Assembly: GCA_900471485.1 (NCBI GenBank)
Contig: UCEU01000005.1
Coordinates: forward strand, 1-64,000
Reading direction: 5' to 3'
From: Hyphomicrobiales bacterium
GTDB taxonomy: Bacteria > Pseudomonadota > Alphaproteobacteria > Rhizobiales > Rhizobiaceae
DNA length: 64,000 bases
The position numbers and the translations under genes are program-made. Shown one piece after another: positions 58,069-64,000 of this stretch; the stretch's first letter is position 1; every line of letters begins with the position of its first letter. The notes under the pieces were generated by a model, which worked only from the letters and a program-made list of their open reading frames with translations, was not told where the DNA came from and did not search any database.

Positions 58069-61000
58069 TCAGCCCGCCAGCACGCGCTGTGACGGGAAGG
58101 TGATCTCGACCAGCGTTCCCTCATTCGGCGTCGAACTGATCGCGAAGGTCGCCCGGTTGGCATCGACCATTGCCTTGGTGAGCGGCAGACCGAGGCCCGT
58201 GCCGTCGCCGCGGCTGCGCGTCTGCGTCGAGACCTGACGGAACGGCTTCATCGCCTGATCGAGCTCACTGCGCGTCATGCCGATGCCGGTATCGCGGACC
58301 CGTAGAACCACGCTGCCATTCGCCTCGTAGGACGTGGAAACGACGATCTGTCCGCCCGATGGCGTAAACCGGATCGAGTTCGACAGGATGTTGAGCGCGA
58401 TCTGCTTGATAGAGCGCAGGTCGGCCACGACTTCAGGCACGGCCTGGGAAAGCGCGGTACGGATGATCACCCGCTGGCTGTTCGCCTGCGGCTGCAGCAG
58501 CGCCACCGCTTCGGACACCGCGTCGTTAAGGCCGATGGCGACGAAGTCCAGCTCCATCTCGCCGGCTTCGATCTTCGAGATATCCAGCAGGTCGTTGACG
58601 ATATCGAGAACATGGCGGCCGGACCGGCCGATGTCGTTGGCGTATTCGATGTAGCGCGGATGGCCGATCGGGCCGAAGCGCTCGCTCGCCATCATGTCGG
58701 AAAAGCCGATGATGGCGTTGAGCGGCGTGCGGATCTCGTGGCTGACGCGGGCGAGAAAGTCGGTCTTGTGATCATTGGCGATCTCTGCGGCACTCTTGGC
58801 ACTGCGCAACTCGTCTTCCGTGCGCTTCCACTGCGTGATGTCGCGAATGACCGCGCAGTAGCCGCTCGAAGACGTCAGCTGCCCCATGGTCATGAACAGC
58901 GGCACGAAGCCGCCCGACGCCTCGCGGCCGATCACTTCGCGACCGTCGTTGAGCACGCTGGCGACGCCGTGGCCGGAAAGGCCGTTGAGATAGTCGAGCA
59001 CTGCCTTCTGGCTCTCATGCGCAAACAGCATGACGAACGGCTTGCCGCGCGTTTCTTCCTCGTCGTAGTTGAATAGCGCACTTGCCGAACGGTTCATCGA
59101 ACGGATATCGCCGTCAAGCCCGATGACGACGACGCCGTCGGTCGCGGTTTCCAGGATCGAGCGCAGTTCCTCGACTTCCACCTGCAGCTTGGCGACCTTC
59201 TCGATCATCCTGTCGGCCGGGCGGGTATCGACGGGAGCGACCGGCCGCGACGGAACGGCAATCTCATTGGCAACCGGCATCAGCGCCAGCATCAGCGCGC
59301 TGGACTCTTCCCAGCGGATCGACTGCAGCTTTGCCGTGACCGGCACCAGATCGTCCTCGACGGTGACGAGCATCATCGCGCCGGAGCGTCCGGCCTTTTC
59401 TTCCAGGTCATGGCGCTGCAGCAGCGCGTCGATGCCGCCGACATCGGTCAGATCCTGCAGCGATTGATAGCCCGTCAGTCGCGAAAATTCCGGATTGGCA
59501 TGAAGCAGCTGGTCACCGGCATGGATCAGGATGGCGACCGGCAGCTGGTCGATCAGTTCCGTCGAAAGCCCGTCCGTCATCTTCACCCGCGGCGGGATGA
59601 AGTTGGCGAGCATGTCCATCTGGCTCACGGTCTCTTCGAGACCTTCGGTCACGTCATCGTCGTTATCGGCTTCGGGATGCGTGGCGGCCGGCTCGTCGAG
59701 CGGCGTTTGCTCGTCATCGATGAAAGCGGCTGCCTCCACCGATTCGACGCCATCCTCAGCGATGTCCTCATCCGGCGTTTCCACCTGGTCGGTTGCATCG
59801 TCCTCAATAGCCGAATCGTCTCGGGCGTCGCGCGCATCAACCGTCTGACGCTCGGCCGGAGCCTCAACGTCCTCTTCCGCATCGCGCACGCCAAAGGCCT
59901 CGAGGCGCTTGGCGATCTCGCGGAAATTGGCCTGCTCGGCGGTGCTCAGCGTTGGTCCGGCGCCATGCAGCTGCACGATCTTGTCGGTCAGCCGGCGGCT
60001 CGGCGTTTCCACGATGCGCAGTGCCGGCGGCTCGTGCTGCGGCGGTACAGGTGCAGGTGTTTCGGCGGCAGTCTCGCTGTCCGGCTGCTCGTCCGAAACT
60101 TCGGGCGTATCCGGAGTCACGTTTTCTTCCGCGGTCGGCTCAGTGCCTTCCACGTCTGCGACGTCAGTGCTTTCCGCTGTCACGTCGGCAGTTTCCGGCG
60201 CTGTCGCGGCGGTCATCTCTTCGGTAGCTTCTGCTTCGGCCAGTTCCTCGAGCACGTCGATCGGCAGGCCGAGCTCGGTGCTGTCATGCACGACGCCGTC
60301 AGGCCCGAGGCTGAGGCCGAGCGCGAGCGGATCTTCCGCCGCGTCCGAAAGGCGCACCACGCCAAAGCCGCGGAAGCCGTCGAATTCACGGCTGCGGGTG
60401 TAGGTCGGCAATGCCGCGAGATCGACCGGAACGGCAAGGCTGGTGCCTTCGATAGGCCAATGGATTGTCTTGCCCGACCAGGTGTCGCGTCGCGCCAGTG
60501 CTTCGGAGATTTTTCCATCCGGGTCGAGATTGAAGAGGGCGGCGATATCGCCGAAGCTGACGCCGATGATATTGGACGCATGCGGACCAACGGCCTCGGC
60601 GAACTCGCCCGAGACTTCGCTGAACCGTCCCTCGGCATCGATCTTCCACACGAAGCGCGTTGCCCGGCTATTCGGATGGAAGACGAAGGGGGCAGGGTGA
60701 TCCGTCGCCGGGGCTTCCGATGCTTCAGTCATCGCGACGATCGTCTCCTCAGCTTCAGCTTCGGCAACAGGCAGTTCTTCGACAGCGGCGTCGTCAGATG
60801 CTTCGTGGTCGTCCCCAAGCTGTTCATCCGTCTCCGCCTGGAGCGCAGCCAGTTCCTCGGCTTCACTCGCCGCAAGATCCTCGACCTCGTCCTGCGTCTC
60901 TTCCTCGACCGCAGGCTCCTCGACAGGGTCGATCACATCGGTCTCGGCGACGGCTTCATCCTGAGCGAGATGTTCCGGTTCGGCCGGTTCGGGTGCGGGC

Positions 61001-61920
61001 TCGTCGAAGTCGGCCGCCGTGTCGACGACGACTTCAGGTTCCGCCAGCGCGGCTTCCTCGGCGACGAGGGCTGCTTCTTCCTCGCTGATGATCTCGTGGA
61101 CGTCGGCGTCATCCTCCGGTGCGTCTTCCAGGTCCTCGATATCGGCTACGGCATCGATCGCTTCGATGAAGCTCGGGGCGGCACTTGGCTCGTTATGGTT
61201 AATAGCGGCTGTGGATAATACCGGCGCAGGCGGCTCGATCGGGTCGAGGTGGCCGAGCACGGTCTCAACCGCGAAGAGAAGATTGAGCGGCGGCTCGTCA
61301 CTGAGTCGGCCGACGGCCGCGGGGAGGTAACCCTTGCCTGTCGCGACCGGGCGCTTCACCAGCCGGTCCGCATGCTCCCCGGCCAGAACGGTCATCGCCC
61401 TGGCGGTCTGCTGCGTCACGCCAAGCGCGGCATAGCCCGGCGAGGCGGCAATGATCTCACCATCGGCGCCGATCACGGCCATGTGGGTGTCGGGATCATC
61501 GAGCCCCTGCAGCATCTGCTCGGCGGATGCCTTGATCGAAAGCTTTTCCGTCGAGACGGGCAGGGAAACCAGAACGGCGCGCTCACCCGAGGAAAGGCGC
61601 ACCAGTTCCACCGTCGCCTGCACCATGACGCGCCGGAAGCCCCGGGCGATGCGAATCATGAAGTTGCGGCTCGCGCCGGTATCGGCGAGCTGCCGGGCCG
61701 TCGCTTCGAGCTGCCGGAACGTGATGTCGGTGGCGCTCACGCCCTGATCGATCAGATCATAGACGGCCGTATGGCCGAAAAGCTCCGCGCCGGCGCCGTT
61801 TGCCCACAGCGCGCGCCCGAGATCGGCAGAAAACAGCACCATCGCCTCGCCACGCGAAAAGCGTTCCCGCACGCGCGGGTGAACAGCGATGTCGATGAAT
61901 GGGTATTGCACTGCCGGCAT
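58069..61920 (-). CDS. cbrA: PAS sensor histidine kinase, CbrA-like
   Basis: A 1283-residue kinase. The start at 61920 (MPAVQYPFIDIAVHPRVRER) has AAAGG eight bases upstream; a TTG ten codons earlier is an alternative. There is no membrane helix. The order is: N-terminal PAS-like region (1-250), acidic low-complexity linker (about 255-410), PAS-like (about 415-555), further acidic linkers (about 558-622 and 677-763), two PAS domains (about 770-880 and 910-1020), HisKA with the phospho-His at about 1061 (ARVSHEIRTPLNAIIGFSDM) and HATPase (about 1160-1275, DTGIGM, GTGLGLPL). In Sinorhizobium the CbrA kinase acts through DivK on CtrA. The gene context (acsA side, phasin side) matches; orthology is inferred. 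Confidence 0.82.
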   Translation of the reverse strand: MPAVQYPFIDIAVHPRVRERFSRGEAMVLFSADLGRALWANGAGAELFGHTAVYDLIDQGVSATDITFRQLEATARQLADTGASRNFMIRIARGFRRVMVQATVELVRLSSGERAVLVSLPVSTEKLSIKASAEQMLQGLDDPDTHMAVIGADGEIIAASPGYAALGVTQQTARAMTVLAGEHADRLVKRPVATGKGYLPAAVGRLSDEPPLNLLFAVETVLGHLDPIEPPAPVLSTAAINHNEPSAAPSFIEAIDAVADIEDLEDAPEDDADVHEIISEEEAALVAEEAALAEPEVVVDTAADFDEPAPEPAEPEHLAQDEAVAETDVIDPVEEPAVEEETQDEVEDLAASEAEELAALQAETDEQLGDDHEASDDAAVEELPVAEAEAEETIVAMTEASEAPATDHPAPFVFHPNSRATRFVWKIDAEGRFSEVSGEFAEAVGPHASNIIGVSFGDIAALFNLDPDGKISEALARRDTWSGKTIHWPIEGTSLAVPVDLAALPTYTRSREFDGFRGFGVVRLSDAAEDPLALGLSLGPDGVVHDSTELGLPIDVLEELAEAEATEEMTAATAPETADVTAESTDVADVEGTEPTAEENVTPDTPEVSDEQPDSETAAETPAPVPPQHEPPALRIVETPSRRLTDKIVQLHGAGPTLSTAEQANFREIAKRLEAFGVRDAEEDVEAPAERQTVDARDARDDSAIEDDATDQVETPDEDIAEDGVESVEAAAFIDDEQTPLDEPAATHPEADNDDDVTEGLEETVSQMDMLANFIPPRVKMTDGLSTELIDQLPVAILIHAGDQLLHANPEFSRLTGYQSLQDLTDVGGIDALLQRHDLEEKAGRSGAMMLVTVEDDLVPVTAKLQSIRWEESSALMLALMPVANEIAVPSRPVAPVDTRPADRMIEKVAKLQVEVEELRSILETATDGVVVIGLDGDIRSMNRSASALFNYDEEETRGKPFVMLFAHESQKAVLDYLNGLSGHGVASVLNDGREVIGREASGGFVPLFMTMGQLTSSSGYCAVIRDITQWKRTEDELRSAKSAAEIANDHKTDFLARVSHEIRTPLNAIIGFSDMMASERFGPIGHPRYIEYANDIGRSGRHVLDIVNDLLDISKIEAGEMELDFVAIGLNDAVSEAVALLQPQANSQRVIIRTALSQAVPEVVADLRSIKQIALNILSNSIRFTPSGGQIVVSTSYEANGSVVLRVRDTGIGMTRSELDQAMKPFRQVSTQTRSRGDGTGLGLPLTKAMVDANRATFAISSTPNEGTLVEITFPSQRVLAG

Positions 61921-61951
61921 GATCGAACCTTTGGTTTCGGTCACATTCAAA

Positions 61952-61966
61952 TTAACGGTCTATTAA
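61952..61966. promoter_or_regulatory. CtrA-type box TTAA-N7-TTAA upstream of cbrA-like gene
   Basis: TTAA at 61952-61955 and 61963-61966 with CGGTCTA between. It lies 32 bp before the kinase start codon, close enough to overlap the promoter. The region up to the phasin gene is AT-rich with further TTAAC (about 62021). Confidence 0.5.
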
Positions 61967-62133
61967 TAACGACAGGCCCGAAACTGGTCCAGCAATCGCC
62001 CCGCATTTCGGACGAAAAGGTTAACGCGTTGTGCGTCGCACAATTATGTTGCAATGCACAATGGAATGCCCTATATGAAGATTACCTAACCTACAGGCCA
62101 TCACGCAGGTCCAGACTAGAGGAGCGCATACCA

Positions 62134-62583
62134 ATGGCTACAGTAAAGATGGACGACATTTTTTCAATGTCCGCCTTCGACCCGTCCAAGTACAATGAAT
62201 CCTTCCGCGATTTCGCTGAAAAGAGTGCCCAGCAGTCGCGCGAGGCATTTGCCAAGATGAAGTCTGCCGGCGAGGAAGCCACCAAGACCATCGAGACCAC
62301 GGTTCACACCGCCCAGGCCGGCGCTGTCGAGATCGGCCATCAGGCGATCGACGCTCTGCGCACCAACGCCACCAACTCGCTTAGCCATCTCGATGCGCTG
62401 CTGTCGGTCAAGTCGGTTGCCGAACTGATCGAGCTGCAGACCGCTTTCGTGCGCAAGCAGGCAGAACTGACCGTCGAGCAGGCGAAGTCGCTGCAGGAAA
62501 CCTCCAAGCAGGTTGCCGAAAAGCTGGCAAAGCCTTCCAAGGAAGCCGCTGAAAAGGTCATGGCGTCCTTCAAGGCCGCCTGA
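62134..62583 (+). CDS. phaP: phasin (PHB granule-associated protein)
   Basis: A 149-residue helical, Ala/Lys/Glu-rich protein. The ATG at 62134 follows GAGGAG and gives MATVKMDDIFSMSAFDPSKY; an apparent upstream extension of nearly 300 residues is only antisense of the kinase gene. The Phasin_2 pattern is present (FRDFAEKSAQQSREAFAKMK, then KSVAELIELQTAFVRKQAEL and VAEKLAKPSKEAAEKVMASF). Phasins coat polyhydroxybutyrate granules. A terminator follows. Confidence 0.93.
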   Translation: MATVKMDDIFSMSAFDPSKYNESFRDFAEKSAQQSREAFAKMKSAGEEATKTIETTVHTAQAGAVEIGHQAIDALRTNATNSLSHLDALLSVKSVAELIELQTAFVRKQAELTVEQAKSLQETSKQVAEKLAKPSKEAAEKVMASFKAA

Positions 62584-62605
62584 TCTTACCGGATGTGGTG
62601 ACAAG

Positions 62606-62631
62606 GGTCGGACGATTTGTCCGGCCTTTTT
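62606..62631 (+). terminator. terminator after the phasin gene
   Basis: GGTCGGAC (62606-62613) pairs with GTCCGGCC (62619-62626) with one G-T pair, then five T. Confidence 0.85.
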
Positions 62632-62709
62632 GTACATTGAGTGGAGATAGGACTTGAATTAATTTTCGAGTCCTCGTATGTGACCCCCGTCGCGGTCGAC
62701 GCGACATAT

Positions 62710-62786
62710 GCGGTTGTAGCTCAGTTGGTTAGAGCGCAGGTTTGTGGCACCTGAGGTCGGAGGTTCGAGACCCCCCAACCGTACCA
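62710..62786 (+). tRNA. tRNA-His (anticodon GTG)
   Basis: A complete 77-base cloverleaf with encoded CCA. Acceptor GCGGTTG (62710-62716) pairs with CAACCGT (62776-62782), with a G1-T72 wobble. The anticodon loop is TTGTGGC with GTG at 62744-62746, stem CAGGT/ACCTG. The T-loop is TTCGAGA. The base before G1 is T, not G, and the discriminator is A73: the alphaproteobacterial form lacking an encoded G-1. The T-stem GGAGG/CCCCC has an A-C mismatch. Confidence 0.97.
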
Positions 62787-63102
62787 CCTTCTCCCACAAT
62801 GGTATCACCATCGACTGATTCGACGCTGGCGTCGGATTTCTCATGGCTAGGCCTATTTCGCTCGGGCCGTGGGATCCTGCCTCATTTGGCGGGTTAACGA
62901 AGGGCAGGCTGCGCTCAGGGGCGCTTTTTGCCTGTAAAGACAATGGGTGAGGGGCGTTGCCCTTGCCTTGGAAACTCCGCAGCCTAATTCCCCCGCTGCG
63001 CCACCGATGATCACGATTAACCATACTGCATTGCAAAATGTGAATGGGAGTGCCATTTTCCGCCCGGGGGCTAATTCAGAGTGATTTCAGAAGGAGACTT
63101 AA
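62787..63102 (+). other. intergenic region between tRNA-His and the HTH gene
   Basis: About 316 bases. A weak hairpin is made of CAGGC/GCCTG outside and GCGC/GCGC inside around 62905-62934, with a T-run between the right arms. A TTAACCAT half-box (63017-63024) lies 79 bp before the HTH gene. No gene on either strand is credible; the long minus-strand frame here is the antisense of the tRNA. Confidence 0.5.
63017..63024 (+). promoter_or_regulatory. CtrA half-box TTAACCAT
   Basis: TTAACCAT, the half-site form attributed to Sinorhizobium CtrA, upstream of the small HTH gene at 63103. A single half-site may be chance. Confidence 0.25.
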
Positions 63103-63348
63103 ATGTCCATTTCGCTCAACAATCTGGATGAATCCAACGCGACTGCCGTATCCGCATTTGACGTGGCTTCGGCCGTGAAGGCAGCGCGCGAGGGTGTTGG
63201 ATACAGTGTCGACGATCTTGCCGTTACATGTGGCCTGGTCGCCGGTGAAATCGAGGATATCGAAAGCGGCGAAGACGCCGATCCTGCAAAGCTCAAGCGT
63301 ATTGCCGCAGCACTTCAGGTGCCGGTTTCCTCGTTCGTCACGATGTGA
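63103..63348 (+). CDS. small Cro/CI-type helix-turn-helix protein
   Basis: An 81-residue protein with AAGGAG about seven bases before ATG 63103. After a 17-residue lead, a five-helix XRE domain fills the rest: VASAVKAAREGVGYSVDDLA (helices 1-2), VTCGLVAGEIEDIESGEDAD (recognition helix and turn) and PAKLKRIAAALQVPVSSFVT. It would bind DNA as a dimer. It stands alone, and its target is unknown. A hairpin with a T-run in its loop follows at 63361. Confidence 0.85.
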   Translation: MSISLNNLDESNATAVSAFDVASAVKAAREGVGYSVDDLAVTCGLVAGEIEDIESGEDADPAKLKRIAAALQVPVSSFVTM

Positions 63349-63360
63349 CAATGATTTTCT

Positions 63361-63393
63361 GGCCACGCGGGCGGTATTTTTGCCCGGGTGGCC
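63361..63393 (+). other. strong hairpin after the HTH gene
   Basis: Bases 63361-63372 pair with 63382-63393 in a 12-bp stem with one G-G mismatch. The loop is GGTATTTTT. The T-run is inside the loop instead of after the stem, so it is not a standard terminator. Confidence 0.5.
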
Positions 63394-63605
63394 TGCTACG
63401 GATGATGCGGTCGCCGCCCGATTGCGGTATCTACCCTCCCTGCGTTAAGCACTTCTTCACCACATCGGTTAAACTGCATGAACGGTTGCCACCTCAGGGT
63501 AGTTTTACCGTGATGGGTGGTATGTTGCGTTAGCAACTTCTGGGCGAATGTCCTTCCAGAGACGCCGAGGCACGTGCCCGGTGGCATTCCTGGGCAGAGG
63601 GCAAC

Positions 63606-64000
63606 ATGAACCGTGTTCGTCGTTTCGACGATAAGCAGATCGACATGGGCACGCTGGCGCTGCGAAGCGCGCTCGCTTTCTTGTCGGTTCTCGCCATTGT
63701 CCTGCCGATTCTCAACGTCGTCTTCGCCGATGGCCCGCAAGCGTTGCGGCTGGGTGATTTCCGCCTGCTCGCCATGGCCGCCTATCTTCTGCCTCTTGCC
63801 TATTTCGCCGGAGTGGCCGCGATCTTCGTCGATCGCATGCGCTCGCACGCGCTTTTCATCGATCTCACGGGCGTGATCGTCGCGGCGGTAGCAGTTTTGC
63901 GCACGAGCTATGTTCTCTTTTCCGATAAGGCCACCGGCTCGGAGCTCATCGGCGAATTCGTCTCGGTGTCGCTTGGCAGCGGCGGCGTGCCGCTTCTGCT
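63606..64000 (+). CDS. membrane protein, N-terminal part (cut by window end)
   Basis: ATG 63606 follows AGAGGG and opens a frame that stays open to the window end (131 residues). It has a charged start (MNRVRRFDDKQIDMGTLALR) and at least three hydrophobic helices: about 20-42 (SALAFLSVLAIVLPILNVVF), 55-78 (LLAMAAYLLPLAYFAGVAAI) and 88-108. The pattern suggests a small integral membrane protein of unknown function. The upstream 257 bases hold the hairpin at 63361 and short GC repeats. The family cannot be settled without the rest. Confidence 0.7.
   Translation, partial: MNRVRRFDDKQIDMGTLALRSALAFLSVLAIVLPILNVVFADGPQALRLGDFRLLAMAAYLLPLAYFAGVAAIFVDRMRSHALFIDLTGVIVAAVAVLRTSYVLFSDKATGSELIGEFVSVSLGSGGVPLL

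Noticed and set aside
59410..61218. A 602-codon frame on the + strand
   Set aside because: It is antisense to the kinase gene and consists of Arg/Phe/Gly/Leu runs caused by the acidic low-complexity codons on the other strand.
61249..62133. N-terminal extension of the phasin gene
   Set aside because: It reads antisense through the kinase gene; the ribosome site and family start at 62134 are clear.
62659..63036. A 125-codon frame on the - strand over the tRNA-His
   Set aside because: It is the well-known false protein made by reading a tRNA backwards (GGLEPPTSGATNLRSNQLSY).

Overview
The window is core chromosomal DNA of an alphaproteobacterium of the Rhizobiaceae (Rhizobium/Agrobacterium/Ensifer lineage). 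The basis is family knowledge plus gene order: tandem flagellins followed by motB-motC-fliK-(lytic transglycosylase)-rem-flgE-flgK-flgL-flaF-flbT-flgD-fliQ-flhA-fliR; an aglR/aglEFGAK alpha-glucoside locus next to a zwf-pgl-edd Entner-Doudoroff operon; aceA beside a divergent ScfR-type regulator; and potFGHI, acsA, a CbrA-like kinase and a phasin in a row. A GC-rich coding style and a histidine tRNA with no encoded G-1 and with A73 agree with this. I saw no insertion sequence, prophage, CRISPR array, defence island or integrase. The window looks vertically inherited and densely packed.

Layout. 1-19.5 kb: late flagellar and motor genes, all on the + strand, with several 4-nt start/stop overlaps. 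It holds three flagellins, a FliH-like protein, the MotB/MotC motor parts, FliK, a peptidoglycan hydrolase, the regulator Rem, hook and hook-associated proteins, FlaF/FlbT (flagellin translation control), FlgD, the export-gate proteins FliQ/FlhA/FliR, and small FliJ-, FlgJ-, FlgN- and FliL-like proteins. 19.8-22.4 kb: an orphan WecG/TagA-type glycosyltransferase and a Wzz-like membrane protein. 22.5-31.8 kb: folD, then the agl locus with its LacI-type repressor and two identical palindromic operators, then a small PilZ-like gene. 31.9-38.8 kb (- strand): zwf-pgl-edd and a glutamine-synthetase-like/FAD-oxidase pair of the gamma-glutamylation type. 38.9-45.3 kb: a flavoprotein, a tiny membrane-protein gene and two chemoreceptors. 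45.3-49.6 kb: a LysR regulator, isocitrate lyase with a small downstream gene, and the divergent regulator. 49.7-57.8 kb: a polyamine ABC transporter, an AsmA-family protein and acetoacetyl-CoA synthetase. 58-64 kb: a very long PAS histidine kinase (CbrA-like), a phasin, tRNA-His, a small HTH protein and the start of a membrane protein.

Themes. Sugars entering through Agl would be hydrolysed by AglA and burned through Zwf-Pgl-Edd. Acetate/acetoacetate and PHB metabolism are represented by aceA, acsA and the phasin. Motility and cell cycle may be linked: perfect TTAA-N7-TTAA (CtrA-type) boxes lie upstream of a flagellin, rem and the cbrA-like gene, and the rem promoter region also carries four GANTC sites. 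A second, less expected signal is a 24-base element (TCGCGCAAG-N9-CTAGTT) repeated with identical spacing in front of the fliH-like/motB operon and flhA, with weaker copies before flgE, inside motC ahead of fliK, and before the third flagellin. It is a candidate flagellar promoter or Rem site. No wholly new gene system is evident. The best leads are these regulatory elements, the FliH- and FliL-like proteins, a possible small RNA at 57.95-58.07 kb and several small genes.
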